A DNA stretch of 64,000 bases from Cryptosporangium arvum DSM 44712 (GCF_000585375.1 NZ_KK073874.1:5789864-5853863), one strand, 5' to 3'; shown: positions 18,574 through 27,240, counted from the stretch's first letter. Translations and numbers: made by a program. The notes: generated from the letters alone by a model not told the origin.

Positions 18574-18765
18574 CAGGTCTCCTCCTCGACACGAAATGCG
18601 ATGAGACCTTTGTCCGCCACAAGCGGTTCCAACCGACAGCCGTACGGTAGTACTAGTACCCCCCGAGGGCAGCTCTCACCAGCAAAAACAGGTCGACGCA
18701 TCGGCGGTGGCGGGCCGTCGGTACCCCGCCGACCAGGTGGTCCACCCACCCACTAGGGTTCCCGC
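18574..18765. other. Divergent intergenic region
   Basis: This 192-bp region carries the promoter of the two-component operon on one side and of the small gene at 18766 on the other. Its only notable symmetry is GTACTAGTAC (18650-18659), a perfect 10-bp palindrome in an AT-richer patch that may be a regulator site for the operon. Confidence 0.4.
18754..18759 (+). promoter_or_regulatory. -10 box (leaderless) of small Cys protein gene
   Basis: TAGGGT stands exactly six bases before the GTG at 18766. There is no ribosome site. Confidence 0.5.
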
Positions 18766-18999
18766 GTGACCCAGGGGGTTCCCGACCGCTGCGTGATCGG
18801 CGGGCCGGACGGCACCGACTGTCCCGCCCCCGCCGAGGTGAAGCTCGCCGACGGCTCCGGGGCGTCCGCCTGGAGTTGCGCCGACCACGCCGACGAAGTG
18901 CTGATCAACGCGCGCGGGGTGTTCCTCGCCGACGACGAACCCGACGGCCTGGTCGCGTTCCTCGCCGCCCGCGGACGCACGCTCGGCGGCACCGGCTGA
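18766..18999 (+). CDS. Small cysteine-containing hypothetical protein
   Basis: The product has 77 residues. Cysteines lie in DRCVIGG, DCPAPAE and SCADHADE, and the spacing with the nearby His could hold a zinc ion. I do not recognise the family, though similar short soluble actinobacterial proteins exist. The gene is supported by an ideal leaderless promoter (TAGGGT, six-base gap, GTG) and by codon structure with strongly GC-biased third positions. It stands alone and the function is unknown. Confidence 0.55.
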   Translation: MTQGVPDRCVIGGPDGTDCPAPAEVKLADGSGASAWSCADHADEVLINARGVFLADDEPDGLVAFLAARGRTLGGTG

Positions 19000-19122
19000 C
19001 GAGGAATTCCTGACACTTGTAGTTACTGCTTGGCTGCGCTCCCAACGGGGAATAGGGGGATCAGTTTGTTGTGGGCATCACCAACCCCCCGCCCGGATGC
19101 CCCCATCCCAGGAGGTCGCACC

Positions 19123-19320
19123 ATGCGAATCGGAAGCGTTGTCGTGGTGATCTGGTTGTTGATCGGCGTCATCGCTGCCGCACAGCGTGACTACTTCTCC
19201 GGTGGAGAAGCCAGTTGCGCGAAGACGGGCACGATCCTCGTCACGATCGTCGCCGGTCCGTTGAACTACTTCGGGCTCAACCCGAAGGTGAACTGCTCGA
19301 CGCCGCAGCCGTCGAAGTAG
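19123..19320 (+). CDS. Small membrane protein
   Basis: The product has 65 residues. One N-terminal membrane helix (IGSVVVVIWLLIGVIAAAQ) and a second hydrophobic stretch (TGTILVTIVAGPLNYFGL) flank a short loop with Cys. A near-perfect AGGAGGT site lies seven bases before the ATG, and a very strong terminator follows, so the gene is probably well expressed as a single-gene unit. Similar small proteins recur in actinomycetes as far as I recall. The function is unknown. Confidence 0.75.
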   Translation: MRIGSVVVVIWLLIGVIAAAQRDYFSGGEASCAKTGTILVTIVAGPLNYFGLNPKVNCSTPQPSK

Positions 19321-19330
19321 TTCACCGCAC

Positions 19331-19366
19331 ACGCGTGGGAGCCCGCTCGGGCTCCCACGCGTTTTT
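19331..19366 (+). terminator. Strong intrinsic terminator
   Basis: Arms ACGCGTGGGAGCCCG (19331-19345) and its exact complement (19348-19362) give a 15-bp stem followed by a run of five T. It is placed 10 bp after the stop of the small membrane protein gene and is the best Rho-independent terminator in the window. Confidence 0.92.
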
Positions 19367-19407
19367 GTTGCCACCGGTACAGCACGCCGACCCGTCCCGC
19401 GCCGGTC

Positions 19408-19686
19408 GTGACCGCCGCGCTGCTGGCCGGCGCCTACGCCGTGCACTGCGCCTACCTGGCGACGCACGGCCTCCTCGACCGTGACGCGTCGGCGCTCGTC
19501 CCGCTGGTCGAGTTGGGCGTCTGGGGTCTGCTCCCGGCCGGGCTGTGGCGCGGACGCCACCTCGCGTACGTGCTGGTGACGATCGCCGCCACGCTCACCG
19601 TCCTGGTGGCCGCGCCCGCGTTCGGGGAGTCCCACCACTGGGCGGACGCGGTCCGGCTGGTCGACGGTCGCCGCGCCCGGACGTGA
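19408..19686 (+). CDS. Small integral membrane protein
   Basis: The product has 92 residues with three hydrophobic segments: TAALLAGAYAVHCAYLATHG, a central one in LVELGVWGLLPAGLW, and LAYVLVTIAATLTVLVAAPAF. There is no recognised family. The GTG start lacks a clear ribosome site and the true start may lie slightly upstream. It begins 42 bp after the terminator and ends 28 bp before the PaiB gene. Support is from length, hydrophobic pattern and codon bias only. Confidence 0.5.
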   Translation: MTAALLAGAYAVHCAYLATHGLLDRDASALVPLVELGVWGLLPAGLWRGRHLAYVLVTIAATLTVLVAAPAFGESHHWADAVRLVDGRRART

Positions 19687-19702
19687 ACGGCCCGGTCCGG
19701 GT

Positions 19703-19708
19703 TAGGGT
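19703..19708 (+). promoter_or_regulatory. -10 box (leaderless) of PaiB-like gene
   Basis: TAGGGT is followed by six bases and the ATG at 19715. It is identical in sequence and spacing to the boxes at 18754 and 40134. Confidence 0.5.
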
Positions 19709-19714
19709 CGGGGA

Positions 19715-20341
19715 ATGTACGTCCCGTCCCACTTCGCCGTTCCGGCGCACCGCCAGGCCGCGCTCCTCGGCGGCGGTGGTTTCGCGCATCTGGTGACGCC
19801 CACCGCCGAGGGGCTCCTGTCCACGCCACTACCCCTGCTGTTCGACGCCGGGCGCAACGCGTTGCTGGGCCACGTGGCGCGCAACAACCCGCACTGGCGC
19901 GACCTGCCCGACGCCGAGTCGCTGGCGATCCTCACCGGCCCCGACGCGTACGTCTCCCCCGGGTTCTACGCCTCGAAGCGTGAACACGGCCGGGTGGTGC
20001 CGACCTGGAACTACGAGGTGCTGCACGTCCACGGGCGGCTGGTCGCCCACGACGACGTCGAGTGGCTGCGTGACCTGGTGACCAGGCTGACCGACGCCCA
20101 CGAGTCGAACCGCGCCGAGCCGTGGCAGGTCACCGACGCCCCGGAGCGCTTCATCGACGGGCAGTTGCGGGCCATCGTCGGCTTGGAGCTGGTGATCAGC
20201 CGGGTCGAGGGCAAGGCCAAGCTCAGCCAGAACCGCTCGGACGCCGACCAGGAGGGCGTGATCGCCGGCCTGAGCGCCACCGGCGAACCCGGCGACGCCG
20301 AGGTGGCCACCGCCATGCGCTGGGCCCGCGCCGACGCGTGA
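19715..20341 (+). CDS. PaiB-type FMN-binding negative transcriptional regulator
   Basis: The product has 208 residues. The N-terminus MYVPSHFAVPAHRQAALL and the core GHVARNNPHWRDL, GPDAYVSPGFYASKREHGRVVPTWNYEVLHVHG are diagnostic of the PaiB family, a split-barrel flavin-binding fold. Further support is GLELVISRVEGKAKLSQNRSDAD near the C-terminus. Bacillus PaiB affects sporulation and protease genes. The activity in actinomycetes is largely unproven and may be enzymatic. The ATG follows a TAGGGT box by six bases. Confidence 0.88.
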   Translation: MYVPSHFAVPAHRQAALLGGGGFAHLVTPTAEGLLSTPLPLLFDAGRNALLGHVARNNPHWRDLPDAESLAILTGPDAYVSPGFYASKREHGRVVPTWNYEVLHVHGRLVAHDDVEWLRDLVTRLTDAHESNRAEPWQVTDAPERFIDGQLRAIVGLELVISRVEGKAKLSQNRSDADQEGVIAGLSATGEPGDAEVATAMRWARADA

Positions 20342-20713
20342 TCACCGCGGGGCCGATCGTGGCCCCCGTTCCCCGACGGCGAGACCGAGCCGCCCGCACC
20401 GTCGCGGCCGACTGTCGTGATGACGACAGCGGGGATCGCCCGCTCCGCTGTGGACATAGACTCGGCGCGCTCCGGGCGGGCCGAGAGGGGGCCGCTCCGC
20501 GAGCGGCCCCCTCCGCATGCCCCACCACTCCGGTGGCCTCCGAAGGACGGTCGCCGCTCCACGCCGGCTCTGCCACGCTGAAGCGGTCCGGTCCGGGGGC
20601 GGCCGACAGCTGTGGGGGGAATTCCGCGGGCCGTCGAGGCCCGCTCTCTCGGTGTTCCGGCGTTGTCGTCGTCGACGGATCTCTGTGCGCTCTTCCCCGA
20701 GAGGTCGTGACCG
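20342..20713. other. Intergenic region, no gene seen
   Basis: I see no supported gene in these 372 bp. The region holds a perfect hairpin at 20485-20513, probably the terminator of the PaiB-like gene. The rest presumably carries the promoter of the secreted protein gene that starts at 20714, though no convincing -35/-10 pair stands out. Confidence 0.5.
20485..20513. terminator. Perfect 13-bp hairpin
   Basis: GAGGGGGCCGCTC, loop CGC, GAGCGGCCCCCTC. A long GC stem without a T-tract, 143 bp after the PaiB-like stop codon. It is plausibly a terminator of the U-less type seen in actinomycetes. Confidence 0.55.
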
Positions 20714-21148
20714 ATGTCCCGCAAAGTCCTGACGGCCCTGGTCGGCCTGGCCGCGGCGTTGGCCCTGCTGGTCGGCGCCGGTGGCCCCGCCGCCGCGGCC
20801 GTACCCACGAGCAGCCGCAACGGCATCACCACCTGGTTCGACCCCGGCAGCAACGGCTCCTCGACGGTCTGGCAGTTCAACCGGTTCACCGGCACGGGCT
20901 GGAAGCAGGGGTACCTGCGGATCGGCACGCTGGGCATCACCCAGCAGGGCCGGTACCACTTCACGATCCGGCAGTCGGGCGCCACCTACACGCTCACCTA
21001 CCCGACCGGAACCGTGCAGCGGATAGTCGAGCGCGGAGCCAACCCCGGCGCGAACGCGTTGTTCGTGAACTACGTCGGCTACGAGCAGATCTGGTTCGGC
21101 TGCTCGTCCGGCCGGATGCCGTACTACGCCCTGTCCGCCTGCCGCTGA
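20714..21148 (+). CDS. Secreted hypothetical protein
   Basis: The product has 144 residues. A clear Sec signal peptide (RKVLTALVGLAAALALLVGAGGPAAAA) precedes a mature domain of about 115 residues rich in aromatic and beta-prone residues (TTWFDPGSNGSSTVWQFNRF, GRYHFTIRQSGATYTLTYPTG). Two cysteines near the C-terminus (WFGCSS and SACR) may form a disulphide. I do not recognise the family. GAGAGGT is the ribosome site. It is a single gene with a hairpin terminator shared with the opposing oxidoreductase. Confidence 0.7.
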   Translation: MSRKVLTALVGLAAALALLVGAGGPAAAAVPTSSRNGITTWFDPGSNGSSTVWQFNRFTGTGWKQGYLRIGTLGITQQGRYHFTIRQSGATYTLTYPTGTVQRIVERGANPGANALFVNYVGYEQIWFGCSSGRMPYYALSACR

Positions 21149-21158
21149 CCGCGCCCGC

Positions 21159-21184
21159 CGTGGGGTCCGAACCCGGGCCCCACG
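21159..21184. terminator. Bidirectional hairpin
   Basis: CGTGGGG (21159-21165) pairs with CCCCACG (21178-21184) in the short gap between the secreted protein gene and the convergent oxidoreductase gene. Partial pairing continues inside the loop. Confidence 0.5.
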
Positions 21185-21185
21185 C

Positions 21186-23450
21186 CTACCGGCGTTCCAG
21201 CCGGACGACGACCGACTTCGACACCGGCGTGTTGCTGATCTCGGCGGTCGAGTCCAGCGGGACCAGCACGTTGGTCTCCGGGAAGTAGGCCGCCGCGCAC
21301 CCGGGAGCGGTGTCGTACGCGATCACCCGGAAGTCCTCCGCGACCCGCTCGCCGTCGGCGTATTCGCTGATCAGATCCACGTGGTCGCCGTCGCCCAGGC
21401 CGAGTGCGGCCAGGTCGCCGGGGTTGACGAACACCACCCGGCGGCCGGAGCGCACGCCCCGGTACCGGTCGTCGAGACCGTAGATCGTGGTGTTGTACTG
21501 GTCGTGGGAGCGTACGGTCTGCAGGATCAGCCGCCCCGGCGGCACCCGCAGCACCTCGAGCGCGTTCGCGGTGAAGTTCGCCTTGCCGGTCGCGGTCGGG
21601 AACGTCCGCGCGTCCCGCGGCCCGTGCGGCAGCACGAACCCCTCCTGCGCGCGCTCGACGAAGTTCTCGAAGCCGGGCACGACCCGGGAGATCCGGTCCC
21701 GGATCCGGTCGTAGTCCTCGGTGAACTCCGGCCACGGCAGCTCGATCCGGCCCGCTTTCGCCAGCGTGCGCTCGGCCAGCCCGGACACGATCGCGACCTC
21801 GGACAGCAGTTGCGCCGACGCCGGCCGCAGACGCCCACGTGAGGCGTGCACCGCGCTCATCGAGTCCTCGACGGTCACGAACTGCGGCCCGCTCGCCTGC
21901 CGGTCGGCCTCGGCGCGGCCGAGCGTCGGCAGGATCAGCGCCTGCTCACCGGTGATCGCGTGCGACCGGTTGAGTTTCGTCGAGACCTGCACGGTCAGCC
22001 GGGTCCGGCGGAGGGCCGCCTCGGTGACCGCGGTGTCCGGCGTGGCCGACACGAAGTTCCCGCCCAGCGCAAGGAACACCTTCACGACGCCGTCACGCAT
22101 CGCCCGGATCGAGTCGACGACGTCGTAGCCGTGCTCGCGCGGCGGCGTGAAGCCGAACTCGGCTCCGAGCGCGTCGAGGAACTGCGGGGCGGGCTTCTCG
22201 TAGATGCCCATCGTGCGGTCGCCCTGCACGTTGCTGTGCCCGCGTACCGGGCAGACCCCCGCGCCGGGGCGGCCGACGTTGCCGCGCAGCAGCAGGAAGT
22301 TCACGATCTCGCGGATCGTCGGCACCGAGTTCTTGTGCTGGGTGAGCCCCATCGCCCAGCAGACGACGATCCGCTGCGAGCCCAGCACCCGCTGGTGGAT
22401 GCGCTCGATCTGCTCGCGCGGTAACCCGGTGGCCTCCAGGATCTCGTCCCAGGACGTCGCCAGGGCCTCGGTCGCGAACTCGTCGAAGCCGTGGGTGAAC
22501 GTGTCGACGAACGAGCGGTCGACGCCGTCGGAGGCGAGCAGCAACTGGTTCAACGCCCGGAACAACGCCAGGTCGCCGTTGAGACGGATCTGCGCGTACT
22601 CGTCGGCGAGCGCGGTGCCGCGCCCGACCACGCCGGACGCCTTCTGGGGGTTCTTGAACCGCATCAGCCCGGCCTCGGGCAGCGGGTTCACCGCCACGAT
22701 CGACGCGCCGGCCTTCTTCGCCTTCTCCAGCGCCGAGAGCATCCGCGGGTGGTTGGTGCCCGGGTTCTGCCCCACCACGAAGATCAGGTCGGACTGGTAG
22801 AGGTCCTCCAACGACACACTGCCCTTGCCGACGCCCAGCGTCTCGACGAGCGCCGACCCCGACGACTCGTGGCACATGTTCGAACAGTCGGGCAGGTTGT
22901 TGGTGCCGAACGCGCGCACGAACAGCTGGTACAGGAACGCGGCCTCGTTGCTGGTGCGCCCGGAGGTGTAGAACGACGCCTCGTTCGGGTCGTCCAGCGC
23001 GGCCAGCTCCGACGCGATCAGGTCGAACGCGGCGTCCCACGAGATCGGCCGGTAGTGCTGTTCGCCCCGCGCCAGGAACATCGGTTCGGTGAGCCGGCCC
23101 TGCTGCCCCAGCCAGTAGTCGGTCTTGTCCGCGAGGTCGACCACCGAGTAGGCGTCGAAGAAGTCGGCGCCGACGCGACGCTCGGTCGCCTCCTCGGCCA
23201 CCGCCTTCGCACCGTTCTCGCAGAACTCGGCGACGCTGCGGTGATCGGGATCCGGCCACGCGCACCCCGGGCAGTCGAACCCGTCCTTCTGGTTGACCTT
23301 CGCCAGCGTGAGCAGCGTGCGACCAGCGCTCATCTGCCGGCCCGCATGACGTAAAGACTGGACAACAGCTGTCAAACCCGCCGCATGGTCCTTGGCGGGA
23401 CTAACCGACAGGTTGCGCTCGTCGACGTCCGCGGAAGGGGGCTTGGCCAC
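21186..23450 (-). CDS. FdhF/YdeP family molybdopterin oxidoreductase
   Basis: The product has 754 residues. It contains FDCPGCAWPDPDHRS in place of the four-cysteine iron-sulfur site of formate dehydrogenases, as in E. coli YdeP. It then has HYRPISWDAAFDLIASEL, the CSNMCHESSG molybdopterin loop and VVGQNPGTNHPRML, and a C-terminal dinucleotide-binding domain starting at FTANALEVLRVPPG. Length and layout match YdeP (about 760 residues), which is linked to acid resistance in E. coli, and the substrate is unknown. GTG at 23450 has GAGGTG eight bases upstream, and a TTG one codon earlier is an alternative. The gene stands alone, and no FdhD-like gene is next to it. Confidence 0.9.
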   Translation of the reverse strand: MAKPPSADVDERNLSVSPAKDHAAGLTAVVQSLRHAGRQMSAGRTLLTLAKVNQKDGFDCPGCAWPDPDHRSVAEFCENGAKAVAEEATERRVGADFFDAYSVVDLADKTDYWLGQQGRLTEPMFLARGEQHYRPISWDAAFDLIASELAALDDPNEASFYTSGRTSNEAAFLYQLFVRAFGTNNLPDCSNMCHESSGSALVETLGVGKGSVSLEDLYQSDLIFVVGQNPGTNHPRMLSALEKAKKAGASIVAVNPLPEAGLMRFKNPQKASGVVGRGTALADEYAQIRLNGDLALFRALNQLLLASDGVDRSFVDTFTHGFDEFATEALATSWDEILEATGLPREQIERIHQRVLGSQRIVVCWAMGLTQHKNSVPTIREIVNFLLLRGNVGRPGAGVCPVRGHSNVQGDRTMGIYEKPAPQFLDALGAEFGFTPPREHGYDVVDSIRAMRDGVVKVFLALGGNFVSATPDTAVTEAALRRTRLTVQVSTKLNRSHAITGEQALILPTLGRAEADRQASGPQFVTVEDSMSAVHASRGRLRPASAQLLSEVAIVSGLAERTLAKAGRIELPWPEFTEDYDRIRDRISRVVPGFENFVERAQEGFVLPHGPRDARTFPTATGKANFTANALEVLRVPPGRLILQTVRSHDQYNTTIYGLDDRYRGVRSGRRVVFVNPGDLAALGLGDGDHVDLISEYADGERVAEDFRVIAYDTAPGCAAAYFPETNVLVPLDSTAEISNTPVSKSVVVRLERR

Positions 23451-23582
23451 CAAGTCGACACCTCATCATCATCGAGCCGGAACACCCTCAAACTACCCTT
23501 CTCCCGCCCGAGCGCCATTTGACCGCCGCGCAGGGGACGCCACTGTGGACTCCGCCGTGCCATAGTGCGCGGCGGGGGGACC

Positions 23583-26294
23583 ATGCGATCCAGCTCAGGG
23601 CGCCAGGTGCGGGCGGCGATCCGCCGGCAGGCCGCCGCGCGCCTCGGCGACGCCGACCACCACGTCTTCCTCTCCTACAACCACGCCGACCGGGACTGGG
23701 CGCAGACGCTCGCGCACCGCTTCCAGTCCCTCGGCCGGGGCTGGCGGCGGCACCCGCCGTTGCGTGTCTTCGTCGACTCCACCGACGTCAACGCCGGTCC
23801 CGACCTGTCCGCCGCGGTGACCGACGCGCTGGCCCGCTCGCGGTACCTGGTGCTGCTGGCCTCGCCGCACTCGGTGGCGTCCCGGTGGGTACCGCGCGAG
23901 CTCGCGTACTGGCTCGCGCACCGGCCGGTCGAGAACCTGCTGATCGCGCACCTCTCCGGCCACCTGGAGTGGGACGACACCACCGGCTGGACCGGCACCG
24001 CGATCGACGCCGACCTCCTCGGCCGGGCGTTCGCGGCCGAGCCGGTCCACGCCGACCTCACCGGGCTCCGCCCGTTCCGGCTCCGGCGGCCGGCCACCTG
24101 GCGTCACCGGAAGGCGGTCAGCTCCGCGGCCGCCTCGCTCGCCGCGGCCGTGCTCGACCTGCCCAAACGTCAGCTCTACGACGACGACCTGCGCCGCCAG
24201 CGGCGATTGGTGCGCTCGACCGCGCTGGCCGTCGTGGCCCTCCTCGCGCTGGGCACCGCGGTGCCGGTCCTGGCCGACCGCTGGCGCCAGAGCAGGCAAC
24301 TGGAGTTCGCCACCCGGCTGGCCCGCGCCGCCGACGCCGAGACCGCCCGGCCCGACCTCGCGCTGCTGCTCAGCGCGGCCGCCGCCCACGCGGCCCCGAA
24401 CCACGAGCTCGATCGGGTGCTGCTCCGCCGCGCCGCCCGCTACCCCGGCCTCCGCCGCGTCCTTCCCGGCCCCGGCATCGGCACGGTCGAGCAGCTCGAC
24501 GTCTCCCCCGACGGGCGCTGGATCGCCGGCGCGACCCGCGTCGGCTCTCGCGCGGGGCTGATCCTCTGGCCCGCCGCCGGCGGCACCCCGCGGGTCGTCC
24601 ACGTCGAGGGCAGCCTCGCCACCGCGGTGGCGTTCGCTCCGGACGGCCGCACGGTGGCCGTCGGCACACTGCAGGGCACGGTCGAACTGCATCCGGTCGA
24701 CGCCGGGCGCGCGGGCCGCCGCGCGGTCGGCGACCGGCCGGCCGGCGCGGTCACGTCGCTGTCCTATCCGCCCGGCGGCGACCGGCTGATCGTCGGCCAC
24801 GACGACGGGCACGCCCGGCTGTGGGACCTGGCGCGCTCCGCCCCGGTGCGCACCTGGACGGACGTCGCCGCGGTCCGGGGAGCCCCCGACGGGCGCACGG
24901 TCGCGATCGCCGACTCCGCCGGGCAGCTGACGATCCGGGACACCGCGACCGACCGCGTCGTCCGGCGCGTCGACTCCGGTGGGCCGGTGCTCACGATGGC
25001 GTACCGGCCCGACGGGCGCCGGATCGCGGTCAGCGGGCCGACGACCGTGCTGGTGGTCGACCCCGCCACCGGGGCGGTGCGGCCGGTCCCGGGCGCGCCC
25101 GGCGGCGAGCAGCTCGCGTACGGCGCCGGCGACCTCCTGGCGTCGGGAAACACGCTCGTCGACGACGCCGCGACGAACCCGGTGACGCGGGGCCGTCCGT
25201 TCGCGCTGCTCGAGCGTACGATCGCCGTCGACCCGAGCGGGCGCACGCTGATCAGCGCCGGCCAGTGGCTCGACAGCCCCGATCACGGCGCGGCGCTGGT
25301 GTGGGACGCGACCGGCGGCCCGCTCGGCCAACGCGTCCTGCGCTCCACCGGTGCCCACGCCGTGCCGGCCCCCGACGGACGCCGGGTGGCCGCCGCCGGG
25401 CCGGGTGGCGTCACCGAGTACGACCCGGACACCGGCCGTCCGCTCGGCGGGCCGTTCACCGGCGTGAGCGCGCCCGACGCGCTCGCGTACAGCACCGACG
25501 GCCGGTGGCTGGCGGCCGTCGAAGGGCGCCGGCTCGTGCTCTGGCGGGGCGGGCGCGCTCCGGCCCGCGAGATCGCGCTGCCGATGCCGATGCTGGCCAC
25601 GAGCGGCCGGACGGCGCTGGTCGCGGCCGCGACGGTGTTCGCGGTGGCTCGGCCGGACGGCAGCGTGTCCGTCGTCGACGTCCGGTCCGGCGTGGTGAGC
25701 GAGGGCGCGGCGCCGGGCGGCGCACTGACCCCGGTGGCCTTCACCCGCGACGGGCGCACGGCCGCGATCGGCACACCCGGCGGGGTCACGCTGTGGAAGG
25801 GCGGGCGCACGCTCGCGCTCGATCGCCCGGTGACCGCGCTGACGTTCGTCGGCGCCACGTCCGACCTCGTCGGCACCGACGGGCGGCGCGTCGTGCGCTG
25901 GGACACCGGCACCGGGCGGCGCACGACGCTCGGCGAGGTGAGGGTGCCTTCCGGCGCGCCGCTCACCCGGCTGGCGACCGACCCGGCGGGGACGGTGCTC
26001 GCCGGAGCGTCGGACGCGGGGGGCGTCTACCTCTGGGACGTCGCCGACGGCACCCGGTGGACCCTCCAGGACACCGGCACCGGGGCCAGCGTCCTGGCCG
26101 ACGGTCCCGTCACCTCGCTGGCGGTCACCGGCGACGGCCGTGCGCTCGTGCTCGGACAGGGCTCGCGCCTCGTCCGCTGGACTCTCGACCCGGAGCATTG
26201 GAGGCGCTGGACATGCGACGTCGTGGGGCGGAACCTGACCGCGGACGAGTGGCACCAGTACGCGACCGGCGACCCGCCGCGGGTGTGCGGCTGA
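23583..26294 (+). CDS. TIR domain-transmembrane-WD40 repeat protein (copy 1)
   Basis: The product has 903 residues. The TIR domain (about 27-150) begins HHVFLSYNHADRDWAQTLAH, has RVFVDSTDVNAGPDL and LVLLASPHSVASRWVPREL, and retains the Glu after SRWVPR expected for NADase-type TIRs. One membrane helix follows (about 209-231, LVRSTALAVVALLALGTAVP). A helical linker (ARAADAETARPDLALLLSAAA) leads to a WD40 beta-propeller with many DGRxVA and LWD/LWR repeats (about 300-870). The C-terminal cap WTCDVVGRNLTADEWHQY ends in a final Cys. TIR proteins may act in immunity or signalling. Here the propeller would lie across the membrane from the TIR. ATG at 23583 follows GGGGGGACC. A paralogue lies at 48281-50119. 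Confidence 0.88.
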   Translation: MRSSSGRQVRAAIRRQAAARLGDADHHVFLSYNHADRDWAQTLAHRFQSLGRGWRRHPPLRVFVDSTDVNAGPDLSAAVTDALARSRYLVLLASPHSVASRWVPRELAYWLAHRPVENLLIAHLSGHLEWDDTTGWTGTAIDADLLGRAFAAEPVHADLTGLRPFRLRRPATWRHRKAVSSAAASLAAAVLDLPKRQLYDDDLRRQRRLVRSTALAVVALLALGTAVPVLADRWRQSRQLEFATRLARAADAETARPDLALLLSAAAAHAAPNHELDRVLLRRAARYPGLRRVLPGPGIGTVEQLDVSPDGRWIAGATRVGSRAGLILWPAAGGTPRVVHVEGSLATAVAFAPDGRTVAVGTLQGTVELHPVDAGRAGRRAVGDRPAGAVTSLSYPPGGDRLIVGHDDGHARLWDLARSAPVRTWTDVAAVRGAPDGRTVAIADSAGQLTIRDTATDRVVRRVDSGGPVLTMAYRPDGRRIAVSGPTTVLVVDPATGAVRPVPGAPGGEQLAYGAGDLLASGNTLVDDAATNPVTRGRPFALLERTIAVDPSGRTLISAGQWLDSPDHGAALVWDATGGPLGQRVLRSTGAHAVPAPDGRRVAAAGPGGVTEYDPDTGRPLGGPFTGVSAPDALAYSTDGRWLAAVEGRRLVLWRGGRAPAREIALPMPMLATSGRTALVAAATVFAVARPDGSVSVVDVRSGVVSEGAAPGGALTPVAFTRDGRTAAIGTPGGVTLWKGGRTLALDRPVTALTFVGATSDLVGTDGRRVVRWDTGTGRRTTLGEVRVPSGAPLTRLATDPAGTVLAGASDAGGVYLWDVADGTRWTLQDTGTGASVLADGPVTSLAVTGDGRALVLGQGSRLVRWTLDPEHWRRWTCDVVGRNLTADEWHQYATGDPPRVCG

Positions 26295-26956
26295 CGGTCG
26301 GTGTGCTGCTGACCGCGGGTGCGCTGGCGGCCGGCTGCGCCGAGACCCCGGCTTCGCCGGACCCGGCTTCCTCGGGCCCGGCCGCCTCGGGCCCGGCCGC
26401 CTCGGGCCCGGCTTCTTCCGGGCCGGCTTCTTCCGGGCCGGCTTCTTCCGGGCCGGCGTCGGCGGGGGTCGCGGCCGCGCTGGCTGACGTGTTGCGGGCG
26501 CCGCCGGGGTTCGCGCCGTACTCGCACCCGCTGGCCGGCCCGATCACCACGCCCGACGAGGTGGCCACGGTCTTCGCCGACCACCCCGGCGACGCCGAGT
26601 TTCTCCTCGGCCACGGCTTCCGGGCCGGCTACCTGCGCGGCTGGGCCCGCGAGACCGGCACCACCACCGCGACCAGCACCGTCGACCGCACGATCGCGCA
26701 GAGCATCGTCGTGCGGTTCGCGACCCCGGCCGACGCGCGTGCGTTCGTCACCCGGTCCCGCGACCTGTACACCACCGACGGGTTCACCCCGTTCCCGGTG
26801 CCGGCCGCGCTGCCCGGCGGGTGGGGCGGACGGTCCACCGGATCGGCCGGTGTCCTCTGGACCCGGGGCACCGACCTGTACAGCCTCGTCTTCACCTCGG
26901 CGACCATCCCACCGTCCACCGACGAGCTCGTCCGGGCCGCGCTGGCCCAGAACTAG
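26285..26956 (+). CDS. Secreted lipoprotein overlapping the TIR-WD40 gene
   Basis: The product has 223 residues. The signal peptide VRLTVGVLLTAGALAAGC ends in a clean lipobox (LAAGC). A Pro/Ala/Ser linker follows, encoded by 15-bp repeats near 26365-26460, then a domain of about 170 residues including PDEVATVFADHPGDAEFLLG and SIVVRFATPADARAFVTRSR. I do not recognise this domain. GTG at 26285 overlaps the TIR-WD40 gene by 10 bp, and an ATG at 26213 would put a hydrophilic tail before the signal. The overlap implies one operon, so the lipoprotein may act with the TIR protein at the cell surface. Confidence 0.68.
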   Translation: MRLTVGVLLTAGALAAGCAETPASPDPASSGPAASGPAASGPASSGPASSGPASSGPASAGVAAALADVLRAPPGFAPYSHPLAGPITTPDEVATVFADHPGDAEFLLGHGFRAGYLRGWARETGTTTATSTVDRTIAQSIVVRFATPADARAFVTRSRDLYTTDGFTPFPVPAALPGGWGGRSTGSAGVLWTRGTDLYSLVFTSATIPPSTDELVRAALAQN

Positions 26957-27165
26957 TCGAACACCACCAGCGCGCCGCTCAGCAGCGCCAGCGTCGAGCC
27001 GAGGACCATCGACAGCCACCGCGGCGGCGGGCGGCGGCTCACCCGCCCCACCCAGCCCCGGCGCACTCCCGCGCCGCCGGGTCTCGAGCGTCGGCGCTGG
27101 TGCTGGTGGACGCGTGGCCGGCAGTGCGAGCGGCCGGTGGCTCCGGCGCGATGGGCGGCAGTCAT
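26953..27165 (-). CDS. Possible small C-tail-anchored protein
   Basis: The frame encodes 70 residues: an Arg/His-rich N-terminal part and a C-terminal hydrophobic helix (RWLSMVLGSTLALLSGALVV) ending the protein. It could be a tail-anchored basic peptide. There is no ribosome site and no leaderless -10 box. Its stop codon shares bases with the stop of the opposing lipoprotein gene. Reported because the membrane helix at the exact C-terminus is suggestive, but it may be chance. Confidence 0.3.
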   Translation of the reverse strand: MTAAHRAGATGRSHCRPRVHQHQRRRSRPGGAGVRRGWVGRVSRRPPPRWLSMVLGSTLALLSGALVVFD

Positions 27166-27240
27166 GTGACGAACAATGCCCTCCGTAGGCAAGTGTCCCC
27201 TTCGTACCGGCTGAGAATCAGCGCAGAATTCGCCGCCCCA

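Noticed and set aside
23465-23582. YdeP-type oxidoreductase as part of a TIR defence unit
   Set aside because: The genes are divergent with their own start signals. YdeP-like enzymes occur widely without TIR genes, so adjacency alone is not evidence.
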